Positions 30,701-43,536 of a DNA stretch of 64,000 nucleotides are shown in pieces. A model generated the notes under the pieces. The model was not told the DNA's origin. It saw only the letters and a list, made by a program, of their open reading frames with translations, and ran no database searches. Source of the stretch: Thelonectria olida (lineage: Eukaryota > Ascomycota > Sordariomycetes > Hypocreales > Nectriaceae); NCBI GenBank assembly GCA_020736575.1, contig JAGPYM010000003.1, positions 2,480,001 through 2,544,000 of the forward strand, in the 5' to 3' direction. The position numbers and the translations under genes were made by a program. Each line of letters opens with the position of its first letter. The first letter of the stretch is position 1.

Positions 30701-33597
30701 AGATATGGTCCAGTAGGATGCGTCCAAGAGTCGAAAGAAGAAGGGCTCGCCCGCTTTCTGGCACAAACGGCGGCCGGCTCCTCGCATGGCCCAACGGCTT
30801 CGTAAGCATCACCGCCTATCTTCCCAACTCCAACACTTGCAAAGGAAGCATGTAGAGAGAGAGTCCTCGACATCTTGGCACATGAGCCTTTCCTTTCAGC
30901 CCGCAATGTTTCAGCCAGAGCACAGTCCCGTTGCTCTCATGGACCATGGTTGAAAGGTGTTGACGAGTGTGCGACCAATCTCGCATTCGCCAGCAGCCAT
31001 GAATTCTCGTATCGACGAGACGTTGCTCTTCTTCTCAGAGTCTAGAACAGCCAGGAAAAGATAGGCCACTTGCTAGTGCTGAATACCCATCCTTCTCTCT
31101 TGACTCGTTTGACTCGTTTCTCATCAACCCCCCAAGCCACACGCCCATAGAAGCCTACCACCCCAAAAGGCTGCGGGAAGCATGGCAGGCCGGGCCGCAA
31201 AAAGACCCAAGGGCGGAGGATTTCGACCCAGCATCTTCCCGCCGCCGATGCTGCCTAGATACGGATACAATCCTCCTGTCATTTAAGGGTCAATCCTGCG
31301 GCTTCCCGTTCTCCTGCAAACGACACACCTGTGGGACAACGATTGGCTTCTTGTTTTCCGTATGTGAAGCGCGAAGAGATACGTCCCCCTTGTCTGTCTT
31401 TTGTGTCACAGACGCCATGCTGATATCGGATTGGGTACGTCCATCTGATGCTCAAAATTGCTTGGCTGGCTTTGCCGGGGGCAGCGAGAAGAGATACGTC
31501 AGCATCAACCAGGCCATGACAATCTCTCTCGCCTGTACGGGCCCGAAGGCCAGATGCGGGGTTTGCCTCCGTCCCGGGGTAGTGAGAGCCTCCGACCCAG
31601 AGACTCTGAAAATCTGTCGATGCTTCATGCCGTCTTCCGCTAGGGAGGTAATCACAAGGCCTCGTGGACGTTGCTTGGCATCCATGTCGCCTCCCGCGCG
31701 TAGTTTACAGGGCCTGCTGAGGCAGCGCTTCCCAGCCAAACGAAGTCAAACGGCTCTCGATCGCCCTGCCAGGGAGATCCAGAGCTGGCGTCACACCTTC
31801 TCGACAAAATCTCGTCTGGATGTTCCATGTCCGAGGTGCTCCCCTCGTGCTACCAGACAGTGTCAAGCACGCTCAGTCCAACGAGACAACAAGTCTGACC
31901 TGTAGAGAACACGAGTAGACTTTGGCCCTTGGTCCATTGTTCCACCCAAAGCATGATGATGCAATTGCTTGATAGACGAGCGAAGCAATTGTCATGCTCG
32001 GGCATCAGTCTCTGAAGAATGGATCAAGGCAGCTCGTGTTGAAGTACATCGGAACGAGGCACGTCCAATCGTCGCCACCCACCAACGAGTACCGAACCCC
32101 GGCTGGCTGAGATTGATGACAAGTGTCTTGAGATGCAAGCCGCCTGCAGATCTGCCCTAGCCTGGCCTCCCCCTTCAACTCTGAACCCGGTCGATGGAAT
32201 CGTTGTATACGCCGAATCAGATCAAACAAGCCTCTCCCCCTTGCCCTTCTTCCCCAGCAAAGCTGATGCTTCGATACGACGGGAGGAACCTATCCAATCT
32301 ATCTCTCAGCACAGGTGGCGTGTAACCCCCGTGGCGGTCTCACCACCAAGGGTTCCTTGCATTGATGGTCCTCAGTTGGCATCCAGCGTCCCCGCCGTGT
32401 ACGTTGCGGCGTTTGATTTGCAGCAACCATAGCCGAGGGGGCGGGGGATACACATTAATCAAGCATATGCTGTGGCATCAGCTTTGTTCGACCTAAGCCT
32501 CGACTCACGGCCTGGGCCCAGCTTGGCCTACAGTGTCCGCCGAAGGGGGAGGGGAGATCCATGTTTGCACATTGAGAGTGGTGCGAAACGCCCGCAAATG
32601 GTTTGTCCTCCTTTGGCGAGCTGTGGATAGCTTGGGCATGCGTGGGGGTGTGTCGACATGCGTGCTTCGGCGACACCTCAGCAGAGGAAAGGATTGGTCA
32701 GGAGGAGTATCTTGTCTGATATGGACATTGGGGTTGCGCAGCAGGATGGAAGCAGAGATCTATCTTCCCGGTCGACCCACATCCCGCTTGTCTGCTCCAA
32801 GGAATTTATTTTAAAAAAAGACACTCGCCCAGCACAGTCTGTCATGTCTCGTCGTTACCGTTCTCATACCCACCCTCAGTCTGTTGCTCGGTCTTCACCA
32901 GAGTCATGCCGCTAGAAAACGTCCTCTCCAATCGGTGATGTCGCACACGCTCACAGTGCCTTACCCAATACGCCCAGTGTCCTCGATGATCCATTCAGCT
33001 GTTGGTTACAGCCCCGTCTATGCATGGAGAATCCCAGTCATGAGGGCCTCGGCGTCATCTTGGGGTCGTTCGATCTCGTGGATTGATCGGGATGTTACAA
33101 GTGCGGTGGGGGGGTTAAGCGAAGATACATGAGATTCGGGTTCGATGAGACTTCAGGCTGAGGATCAAGAGTCGAGTTGTGGCGGTCAGAGGAGCTGCAG
33201 ATATCCTTTGCGAAGGAGCATGGACTGTTTGGAGAGTGCGGGTAAGAGGACGTGGCAGAGCAGCAATTCTGACTGTAACGTGATGGGTGAAAGATGTTTT
33301 CTATGTTTGATCGCCGGGCGTCAAAGATAGACAAGCTGAAGCAAAGTGCAAAGACCGCGGGGAGATACCCTCAGATACGAGCGAGAGCTGGTACGAACGG
33401 GGATGCGTGATTTCTCAGTCTCTCGGCCTGGTGGTTGCGGCTCCCATCATGTCCGCAGCTATCGCGCTTTCAACTCGAAAATAAGCAAAGTTCCCAAGAT
33501 GTCGAAATTCCTGTCATTAACTCCATGGTACGCCATTCTTGGACCGTGTGGTGCCGTCTCGTTTTGGTCTTCCCAGTATTATCTTTCTGCTATTCTC
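27744..33597. other. Long gene-poor region upstream of the Zn2Cys6 gene
   Basis: 5.8 kb without a supported gene. The left 1 kb is probably a long 5' UTR and promoter of the transcription factor. Pyrimidine tracts occur (for example 30388-30412, T-rich). A 184-codon frame at 31351-31905 starts with TTG and resembles nothing I know. Long upstream regions are common for regulatory genes in filamentous fungi. Confidence 0.45.
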
Positions 33598-35128
33598 TTA
33601 CCTCCTTGACCTCCTGTAGTCGTCTCGACCATGTCGGTCCCTATTCCTATCTCTATCCCTCTCGCGATCGCTGCCGTCTCTTCGATTCCGGTCTCCGTCA
33701 CGGTCTCGGTCACGATCTCGACGATCCCAGTCCCTTCTATCTCCTCGACGCTCATCTCTGGGCTTGTGATATCTGTCGCGATTCCCATCCCTGCGTCGAG
33801 GAGGGCTTCCGCTCCGACTCCGTTGTCGTTCAGAACGATCAGGTTGCCTTGGCTTTGGTTCATCGTCGTCCTGTCGCTCGTTCCCGGTGCGCTCGAGTCG
33901 ACCTTTCATTTCCTCCTCGCCGTAGACCATGCCGTATCTGTCACCCGTGCTCCTCTCTCCCTCGTCTCGATACTGCCTTCGCTTCTCCAAAGCCTTAACT
34001 CCACCCCAGCCTCCGCGGCCAGCATTGGCGCGTCTCTTATTGTTAGAGTCGTTTCGCCAGACGTCGCTCAGTTTGCTGACGCTCTGCGAAAAGTCGACAT
34101 GGATACGTCGATCATCAATAAGGACCCCTTGCATTTTGAAGTAGGCCGCCTCACAAGACGCCTTATCGTCGTACTCAATAAAGGCGTATTGCAAACTGTC
34201 TCCCGTCTTTTGGTCTCTGATGACCTCGCAACTTAGAATCTTGCCGAACCGTCCAAAGATGAGTTCCAGATCGTCGTCTCCGGTCACGGGGTTGAGTTTG
34301 CAGACAAATAGAATGTTCTCGGGGGTTTTACTTCAGCAAAAGGTAGGTCGCCCATCATTTCCAGAGTGAGAGCTTGAGCCTTTGCTTCTCTGTCCCGTCG
34401 CCTCCTCTCCAGCTCCTCTTCATCGATGCCATCGTCTTCATGTAAAGCCGCTTCATCGGCAATTCGTACCGTCTTGAGCTGCTGGTCGGTCGGAGGAGGG
34501 CTCGAGCTTGGTTCTCGCAAGCCGGGAGGGTCAGGATACGGATCGTCGAGGATGACCGTGTGTTTGATACGAATATCGATGAGGGGGTAGCCCTTGTCAT
34601 CCACAATAGCTTCATTAATCTTTTCCAAGGCGTCAAATCCCTCGACGACTTTTCCAAAGATTGCTGCCTTCCCATCCAGGAAATCCGTGTCCTCACCCAA
34701 CGTGATGATGAACTGCGATCCGGCCATTTTTACATCTGGGTCCGAGGGAAGCGGGACTGTCGCCATGCTGACTGTGCCTCGTTCCAGGTGCTTCAACTTG
34801 GGATGGAATAAGGCAGGAAAGTTTCGTTGTGACGAATCGCCCGATACATGGCCCCAAATGGAAGAGCCGCCATCTGAATCGCTAGACAGTGGACCGAGGG
34901 GATCGCCTGTTTGGAAGGAGAAGTCTTTCTGAACGGAATGGACTGGGGAAAAGTTGTAGTACTTGACTTTGCACAGTTTCAAGAAGCTGTATCATCTGTC
35001 AGCTCACTCATTAGACATATAACAACAGGGGAATACGCCCAGACTTACTTTTCGCAAAGCTTTGGCGCGTGATCGACCAAAAGGTCAATGACGATGTCGC
35101 CAGCGGTGGTTTCCAGAAGGACGGACAT
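33598..35128 (-). CDS. cyp6: Cyclophilin-RRM peptidyl-prolyl isomerase (PPIL4/Cyp6 type), frameshifted
   Basis: Nuclear peptidyl-prolyl cis-trans isomerase with an RNA-recognition motif, associated with transcription and splicing in the PPIL4 family. Exon 1 is 35128-35049 ([20 protein letters not shown]), joined to 34986 after a 62 nt intron. The cyclophilin domain (about 1-165) has [20 protein letters not shown] and QFIITLGED, followed by an acidic linker, an RRM (about 250-325, with [11 protein letters not shown] and LQYAFIEY) and an Arg/Asp/Ser-rich tail. The reading frame breaks at a run of five G on the + strand (34321-34325): upstream reads ...AEVKPP then ends at 34284, while the RRM continues in another frame. 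One more base in the run would restore the KPPENILF order typical of the family. It is either a base-calling error in a homopolymer or a real lesion. Confidence 0.88.
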
Positions 35129-36637
35129 GATCGATTACTGGCTGCAATGCCGAGTCTGCGCCAAGCCTAACGACTGTGCGACGCCGTAAGAAGAATCAGA
35201 CAGCCTCTTTGGTTGATGGGCGCAAGACGCGTCGAGATGCCTCTTGGAGTCGTGAAATGCTGTTTTAGTGACCTAACTCAAAATCGAGCTCCAGCAAGAT
35301 GACGCCAGTTCAGGTCTACGCCACATCAATGCATTAAGCTGAGGTGGAGGAGTGGCTTGAGCCGTGGCTCGGGCGCAGCGATAACACTAACCTATCATGC
35401 TATCACCACGTGATTCTGGCCATTACGAGGAATGCTGTGGCTTTGCTTCAACGCCACGAACATTATGTGGAAGGACGCGCAACTTACACGGCTGAGCCGA
35501 TTCATCCTGGAATACGACATGTTGCCTCTATCAATTCGTTTATTTTCCAGTTTTTGCATTGCCATCGCATTACGAGTTGTTTAATCGCCTCCCAAGCCCT
35601 CTACGAAGAACAAAGTATCTTCCAAATAATCGCTCTAGGAAGTTCCCGTAAACCACTAATCCATCAGATAGCCGTAGCAGTGGAGTCTTACCGCCCAAGA
35701 ACCGGCGCCAAAGCCATTTTCTCAGCCGAGCAGCTTTTGGAACTTGAGTAAAAAAAGAGTGGACACTAGAAAGCATTCTCCCCCCCTGGAAACGCCATCT
35801 TCCAAGCCTCGAGTCCCCATTTTCGAGGGGGGTTGGCACTTGGGAAGACATGGGTGGTCAGGGTGCGAGATGATGCTCATTTCCCCAATCAGGGCGGCAA
35901 GATTGTCTTTCAGGTGTGAACGCGCGTGTCTCAAGCTGGGAAACTGGTTCGTCTCTGTTTCATCAAGGTCGTTGTCTTTTGCTCCGAGAGACCCAGTGAA
36001 CGGATCGTGGGTTTCCCGGGTGACTATGATTTAGTTGGCATGAAGTTATTCTCGCATCGTGGACAGATAAGCGGTAGTAATGATTTTTTTTTTCCATTCA
36101 GTGACGGACGGTTCATCCTGGCCTGGCCAAAGCCGGCAGTACTACCAAAAAGAACAATGAAAATGTGCAAGTTCCCTTGTAGGAATGCGAAACGCGGAAT
36201 AATATACGCAGTGATCAGGCTTGATCGTCCAGAGCCTCGGGACTCCCGTTAGAACCTGTCTCAAGAATGTAAAGAAAAGGAAAAGAAGGTATAAAGGAGC
36301 ATTTTAGCCCATGCCTGTGCCCCATGCCAATGCGAAGCCCATGCCATGCCATGCCATACAAAGCGGCGTCCAGTGCTGTTTCTGTTCGCAAAGCCCAAAA
36401 AAAGAGAAACCCAATCCAGTGCAAAATAAAGGAAACATTGGTGAAGGTGCCGTTTCCTGCTTTTATCCCATTGAAATATACCTGTCCCAGGCCGTTCTTC
36501 TCCTTGTCCGTCCAGGACCACATCCCGTTTGTTCCAAAACGCCAGCGCAGAATGCAAGCCAATGCAGAGCAGATAGAAATTAAGATTAAAGGTGTCGGAT
36601 ATGTTGCGTCATGATGCATTGCGAACCAGGAGCGGCT
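35129..36637. other. Intergenic region
   Basis: No gene supported. The open frame at 35344-35751 begins with GTG and is unrecognised. A T-run lies near 36086-36094. CATGCC repeats are at about 36308-36356. Confidence 0.45.
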
Positions 36638-37261
36638 TCAATCGTTGGAGCTTCGTCGTCTGCGGCCCGAACGCAGTTCCTTTTCCGTCTCCATGAGGCG
36701 AGTCTGCACCCACATGCGTAACGAGTAGTCGCTGCGAACGGCGCTGCAGTTGAGCAGCTCGGTCAATGCGCGCTTGATGCTCTCGTTGACGTGCGAGAGG
36801 CGCTGCTCTTCGGCCGAGATTTCGCAGAGTGTTTCCTCGTCGAGAATCGTCGTCAGCTCGTTGCCTCGGTGGGCGTCGTCCCAGCCGCTGCAGCGCGCAT
36901 GGGAGCGGTGTCGACGCTCACTGCTGCGGGAGTGGCGCTTGGGCGACGAGGGAACTGAGGCGGATGAGGAAGAGGACGATCGCGTCGGCGACGACGAGGG
37001 AGTTGTGTGGAGGGAGCGAGTGCCGTTAGGTTGAGGTCGCATCTGGTCGAGGTGGAGGCAGAGCTCCTGGTGCTGCTCGTGGAGGAGCATATACTTTTGC
37101 ATCGCAAAGCTGTAGTTGTTTACCGAGTCCATCTTGGGGATCTGCGTCGTCGCTGTCGAAAAAGTAGCCGAAGTGTTGTAGTTGGACAAAGTCGACGATG
37201 CTGAAGCTGTTCGATTGTGATGGGCGAAGAAGTGGGGAGTGACACCTATTGACGAGACCAT
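36638..37261 (-). CDS. Conserved fungal protein of unknown function
   Basis: A 207-residue intronless frame, probably nuclear or cytoplasmic. The middle is a Ser/Arg/Pro low-complexity stretch. The C-terminal third is helical and looks conserved, with AEEQRLSHVNESIKRALTEL (about 150-169) and MWVQTRLMETEKELRSGRRR (about 183-202). A second in-frame ATG at 37132 (MDSVNNYSFAMQKYMLLHEQ) may be the true start, since the first 43 residues are Ser/Thr-rich and look like leader sequence. No domain of known function is recognised. I recall similar C-terminal segments in other Sordariomycetes, but cannot verify this here. Confidence 0.7.
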   Translation of the reverse strand: MVSSIGVTPHFFAHHNRTASASSTLSNYNTSATFSTATTQIPKMDSVNNYSFAMQKYMLLHEQHQELCLHLDQMRPQPNGTRSLHTTPSSSPTRSSSSSSASVPSSPKRHSRSSERRHRSHARCSGWDDAHRGNELTTILDEETLCEISAEEQRLSHVNESIKRALTELLNCSAVRSDYSLRMWVQTRLMETEKELRSGRRRRSSND

Positions 37262-40200
37262 CGAGTGCGATTATGGCTTTGGTGTAATCAGGACGACGGC
37301 CGAGGAAGGATTGATTGAGTTGTAATTGCGATAAACAACGAACGACGTCCAAAAAAGAATATGTTGGTGTTGTCGTTATCAGATAATGTAAACCGGTGTG
37401 AAGGTGGATCGCGGTTTCGGCGGGTTTAAGTGCTGCTCGGGGCCAATCTGGGAGCTTGGACGCGCAACGTGTGTGTAGTCGAGTCGATGTGGTCTTCTTG
37501 TCAGTGATGAAGATGCAAAGTGCCAGGTGAATGATTCGAAAGCTCGTTGTGTTTTGAAGACGCAGATTGAGGCCAGCGAGGATGTGACTGGGCTTTAATA
37601 GTAGTCGTGGTCGTGGATGTGGCGAGATATGAGGGAGCAGATTGAAGGGAGGCGGAGGGGTCAGCAAGTGATTTTATGTATAAACGGATCGAGGAGAGAA
37701 ATAGTAGCTTATAGGTACAATTCGACAAGGCGTAAGATGCAAGGTGCAAGCAAGGTGCAGGAAATGAAGGTCCAACAGCGAGTCAGCACGGGGCACTCTT
37801 CACGATAGGGATGGGCCACAGGTGCTAGGGTTCTTTGGATCCATGACATGGCATGGCATGGGGATGGGATAACACCAAAGGCCAGGGGGCGTTTGGGTAA
37901 GAGGACAGACAGGGCTACGGTGCTTCCGCAGACGCCTCCACGCTTCTGGGCTCTCTTCCAGCCCAACTCAATTTCAGACACCTGTGTTGGTATCCTTCCG
38001 GCTACCTTGTCCTGTCACATTGTGTATCTCTCTTCATTCCCCTTCTCTCAAAAGCTTGCTCCGAGGAGACAAAGGGGGGGCGTGTGCCAGCCAAAACCAT
38101 CAACCACCATCAACAGAGGAGGGGGAACCGATGGAGCACTCCGATGCCATGGATGGCACAAGCTTCACAGTGGAACCCCTTCCCAATGCGACAACTCTTT
38201 TTTCCCATTTCTCTTTGTCTCCTCCTCCCTAGCGTGACAGCGCGCGCTGATACATGTCCTGCAGCGTCAAATCCCGCCGCAATCCAGGTATCTGCCGGTT
38301 CTGCAGAGACATGCCCCGGGCTGGTCAACCATCGTCCCCTCTTTCTTCCTCTCTTGGGCCTCGTTCAGGGCGCCAATGTGTCAAGAGCGCCCCGCGGCCA
38401 GTGCATTCTCGTCTCGTCTTGGACGGGAGAAGTTGAGAATGAGACTGGGGACTGGAAGTCGTAATTATGGCGTCGAGTCGCCCGTTCCACACGCAATTGG
38501 CGGGCGACGAAGACGTAACTCAATTGCAAGATTGCGTTAATAGCAAGAGATGGAGGTGAGATGAACACTCCCTCCCTTTCACTTTCCCACCGAGCAGCGT
38601 CACTTCTCTTGCTTCTAGTTGATTCCCCAGCTTCCAACCAAGGCAGACGGTGTTTATTGTGTTTTGTTTTGTTTTATTTTTGCCCCTTTGGAGGCTGCAA
38701 GGCGAAAGCCCTCGAAGATACGAGGTTTAACCCGGAACAGTTTGGGTGGTGGCCATGTTAGCGTTATCAATTCTCCAGCTTCTAATCTTGGTCTCCGCGC
38801 TGGCCTCTGCAACCCACCGTTCTTGTTCCCTGTTCGTAAGTCCGATCCGGCACAGAGTTGACCGATTTTTATGTCCCTCGTTTGTGTTCATAGAGGATCT
38901 TGTGGTGGGCAAGCTCGTCATGGGATGTTTGCAAAGAGAAGGGGGTGAGATATTCGTACATCCCATCCATCAATACGAAATGCTCGGGTGACGGAGGAGG
39001 CCGACGGGCCATGAGGATCAAATCCGTCTTGGACCCTTCTTTTGCGCCTCAACAAGCAAACAAACGAGCCCCCGTCTGGAACTGTTTCTGAACCATAAAC
39101 AGACTTTGACTGCACAGTGGGTGTAACCGAGTGTGTGGCGCCTCTAATGTGAGGGGCGTGCAGTGGCGATTGGGTGAGTTGCGACAATGGCACAATGCGA
39201 GCAAGAGGCGTGACCGGGCTGGAATGGAGAGGATGGAGAAAGAAATGCAAATGGATGGAGATGGTGATGGGGCACGCAAGCTCCAAAGAACGTAAAAACC
39301 ATCGCAGAGAGGACTCATGAAGCACGCAAAGAGCAATATGCCCCAGCTCGGATGGACACTCAGACACCCTCACACACACCACGTGTCTGCTCTTGCGTTG
39401 CTACCGTCCACAGCGAGAGATGCAACCGGTGAGAGCTTCAACGGAGAAGCTAGTCCGGGGACTATTGAAGAGTGCGCTGTACTACTGCAAGTTCTACCAC
39501 GATAGCACTTCAACGCTTCAAAGCGAAAAGGCTTCCAATTGCTCGAAGAATAACCCGTGCAGATCAGTACATGGCATCAAAAATTAGCACCTCACTCGCT
39601 CAAAGTCTCACAACTGACACTCCCCACGCACACCAATGGATAAGGCAAGGTAGGATCGACACCACCATCCAAAGCTTGGCTCAATTCTTCCTCGTCCTCC
39701 TCTCCCCGGCAGCGGCTACAGGCGGGAGGGGTCAACAAGACACGCTTGACCTACTCTGTCTGCTGCATTCAACGGTTCGAAAACCGCTGATAACGAACAG
39801 AATCCATGGAGACCCTGCCTGCCCATGTACATATCGAAATACAGCGGCCGTGGGGTGACGGAGCATCAACCATCATGACGATGCTGCAAGATGACGCCTT
39901 CATGACTGACTGGCATTGCTTTTTCCAACACGTCAACTACCCCCATCACCTGTTTGCGCCCTGGCTCAGTACCCGATAACGGCAGCCACAGAATGCCTGT
40001 GCCGTTGAAATCAATACTTCGTAGATAGTCTCCGGCCAGGGTTCTTAGCATCACATCACTTGCCTGAAGCCCCTCCCACAGCCCAGGGCTCCCCTGCCCG
40101 GTCCCGTAATATGGCAGCCGATGGACTGACCGGGATGGTCTTGGGATGGGAATCACGGTGTAATCATGAAAAAATCTAAAAGGATAAGCGGGCCTCGGGG

Positions 40201-41945
40201 ATTGCAGCTCATCACGTCCCTGATGAGTTTCTATTCTTGAAATGAGAGGCTAGACTCTGTCTGCACCTATTTCTCGACTTGTAGACACGTCGTTCGCCCA
40301 ATGTTAACAAATTCCGGCATCATCAACAGCCTCAGAAGCTCAAAGTTCTTACCAGCTAGCAATTAACTACGTAATGACATCCTACGACGTACTGTTGAGC
40401 TGATGCACCAAAGGTCCAAACGAAACGTTTGTGGCAGGATGATTACAACCACTATTTCTGCGAAACGCTCCCAAGGCTGCATCCCGCACCCCCTTAAAAT
40501 GTCCTCCGCAGGGATCGGCCTTGGATGTGAAGATCCCTTCGCTGCGGGTGTTGGAAAAACTTGTCCAAAACGTCGGGACAATTTATTCTGGATCCGCGGG
40601 GGTCTGCCTCGACATCACGTTCCGGATATACAGCTCCAAATCCCATCCCATGTCTCATACAATCCGATACATGCTCATCCTCTTGCGCAACTCCGCATAT
40701 CATCATCTTCAAGTCAACACTGCCCAGTCAGAATCAAGGAACCGTTTGACTATGCTAAACGAAAAATACGTCACCTATGATATAAAAGACGGCCATGTGG
40801 CTTCAACTCAGGTACGTAATGCCAGCCACGACAACCATGTGCGGCTTAAAACGTTTGGTCATCCGGGATGCGCATCCGGAGATGATCGAGGACATTTACA
40901 TCATGATCTTGTCGAGCATTTCCTATCAGGTTCCCCTTTTGGAACATGATATCACCTATTGCGTACAACCTCCATGAACCGTCATACACCGAGTTCGACA
41001 ACACCTCTCTCAGCTTTCCTTGGTAGCTATCATCTGTCGTCCATGGCCTTTGTTCTATGACTTCATACTCCTCCCGCCCCACCATTCCGCAGTGATAGGA
41101 TTCCGGATGCGAACACCCACACCAGCGCAAACACCAACACACCTTCGCCACAGCTTTATGTGGCTCACAGCTAGGGGTGGCACCAATTATCGGGACTTGT
41201 GGGACTGCACGCGTCTTGCAGGCCTCTCGATTACTATTAGCCACAAACTCACTCGCCTCCTTAAGCCTCTCGGCGTGCTTCGGCCCTGACTTGTGTTGAT
41301 CGTCGAAGCCTCCGGAACGTGTGATCCGGGAGCGGAGTTGCTGAAACGATTGACATCTTGACGTGCGTAAGGATAGGCAGGGCATGCTTTGACGACCAGT
41401 TGATCGCTCGATTTCTTTTTTAAACTGACGTGTGCGCGGAGAGAAACTCTGGAGCCAATGGAACCCATGCCGAGAGCTTGAGCTCGTAAAGACATCACGG
41501 GTGGGGTGATGCTCAACGCTCCTGCATCACACATCGTGATAACACGCAATCATCAGACACTTGTCCCCGTCTCCCGGGAGTTGACTTCGGATCTCAGACC
41601 CCCCAAGATGCCGAACAAAGACCTAGGTACACATGCGGGGGATATCGTTCGCCATGATCTGACTGCTGGGAGGGGGTGGCATGATCCTTTTGCACGAAGC
41701 TACCCTGGAGCTTCCACCTCGTCCGATTGCTAGCCAGAACAAACACGTTGGAACTCAGCCCCCTGGTGTCGGACACTCCGAGAATAAAGCCACATGTTTC
41801 GAGGTCGTGTGAGTTGTGATGGTCGAGGTCTTTCATGGCTGTGAGCTGAGTCAGGAACTGGAATGTGACGATCAGGAACTGAAGCGAGAACCCCGAATTA
41901 CAAAGAAGTTGACCCAAAGCTTCAATTACTAGTTGTCTCATAGCC
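37262..41945. other. Gene-poor region
   Basis: 4.7 kb without a supported gene. Several frames of 90-180 codons (for example 40846-41385 on the minus strand and 39866-40156 on the minus strand) show no recognisable motif. They may be decayed genes or chance. Confidence 0.4.
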
Positions 41946-43063
41946 TCAAGATCTTGAAACCTTGCAGATCCGAATGGGAACCTTGTCGTTGTAGAATGGC
42001 CCCTCTTGGGACTCGAGACCTGGCAGCTGGAAAGCCAAGTCTTGGACGGTGAGCCCGTTCCCCTTACACTTATCCAAAAACACATGGAAGGTTTTCTCGT
42101 TACGCTGGGTTGCTGAGATGTAAACTTCGACGGACGGGTATAAGTCGAAGACGTCCAGAAGAGTCCCGACCAGGGCCGGTATCACGCTCTGATCGTAGGT
42201 GATGTCAGCGCCCAAGACGACATCTACGGCACGGCCGCCATTCCACTTGTCTTCCTCTGTGCCAACAAGAGCATGACCCCATTTGACCTCCATGGGCGTA
42301 ACTGTAGCCGAGTCCTGGAGGTTGTTGAGGAACAAGTTTTCCGGTAAGTTGTTGATAACATCGTCGGAACCATCCGAAGCAATGACATGGGCAGCCCCTA
42401 AGATGGCACAGAGGATAGAGAGATATCCAGTTCCAGCACCTAGCTCCAAGATACGTTTGCCTTTGACAGCGTTGCTGTTCTTACACAAATATGTCCCGAG
42501 ATGGAGTGCAGCCTCCCAAGTTCGTAGCCCCGTTGTCCCGGATGCTGAGATGAGAGATCGATTCTCAAAGAGAGTGATTTGATGCGGCTTGGTCTCACCT
42601 GAACCATCCAGAGTTTCGGTGTTATCTAGCGCGGATAATCGGTAAGTGACATAGCACTTCTGTTGGACAGATGTTGCTTCTGAAGGAAGTGGTGTTGCAA
42701 GGAGTAGAGATAGAGCAGACATTAACTCGTCGGAAACGCCCTTGGCAGCTGTTAGTATCATGGCACTAACAAGAACACGGCAAGATAGCTTCATGCAGAA
42801 TTCACCACAGCAAGACTTACATACTCATCCCAGTCATCAATGCTGGCCTCTATTCGTTTGACCAGTTCTTTGAGAACCCTTAGCTGATATCGTGGGGGAG
42901 GACCGAATTGAACGGCATCATCCGCGAATAGGTTCTGGTAGAGAGCATTCTGGACTTGCTCTAACTTGAGGACAGAAGAGTCAGGAAAGTCTAGGCCAGA
43001 CTCAACTTGGAGATATTGGTTGCTGAATCGAGCGACTTGAGTTGCCCATGAAGATGATGACAT
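41946..43063 (-). CDS. efm3: Protein-lysine methyltransferase, EFM3/FAM86 type
   Basis: Class I SAM-dependent methyltransferase of the FAM86 family; the yeast and human members methylate a lysine of translation elongation factor 2. Two exons: 43063-42821 and 42740-41946, 345 residues. Exon 1 carries the FAM86 N-terminal helix region (WATQVARFSNQYLQ). The 80 nt intron has an ACTAAC branch site 14 nt before the AAG acceptor, and only this acceptor keeps the frame. Exon 2 has GTTGLRTWEAALHL, the SAM-binding loop ILELGAGTGYLSIL (about 178-191), VIASDGS, and DVVLGADITYD (motif post II). The protein is cytosolic by homology. Confidence 0.88.
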
Positions 43064-43536
43064 TATGTCGACGATTTGAGAACTTGAGATTGTAGTCTGC
43101 TTCTATGTGAACGAACGATGGCCCTTATTTTGAGACATGACGATGGCCTCACAATTACCTAAGGGCGCTGCTCCCCACCAAGAACCGGGTCTCACATCTT
43201 TCGTCGCCGAACCAGCGAAGTTGTCGTCTCTCCCCACTAACAATTTCGAGGATGCATCCTTCAACCGAAGCTTTGCCAGAGAGGCCAGGGTTTCTGGCCT
43301 TCACGTGATCCGGGCGCAAAATTTTGATGTGTGGCCTATTGGAGCTTCATCATTGGGGCACGAAGTGTCCACACAACAATTTGTTAGGGCTGGACCCAAT
43401 TAAGCGACACGGCAATCGGAATTTTCGCTCCTCTGCCTCATTCGCCGCCCGCGACAACTTCATCCACGACCTCAACCACCACCGCCGTCTCTCCTGTCGA
43501 CAACCACCACCCAGAGACATCACCAACACCGTAAAC
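43064..43536. other. Divergent promoter between efm3 and rps24
   Basis: Shared upstream region of two divergent genes. A pyrimidine-rich leader precedes the ribosomal protein gene, as usual for translation genes. A short + strand frame (43137-43403) is unrecognised. Confidence 0.5.

Noticed and set aside
31351..31905. 184-codon open frame
   Set aside because: Starts with TTG, no homology or motif recognised, in a GC-rich region where chance frames are frequent.
35344..35751. 135-codon frame on the + strand
   Set aside because: Starts with GTG and is not recognised; flanks look non-coding.
40846..41385. 179-codon frame on the minus strand
   Set aside because: No recognisable motif; neighbouring frames are equally long, suggesting chance or decayed sequence.
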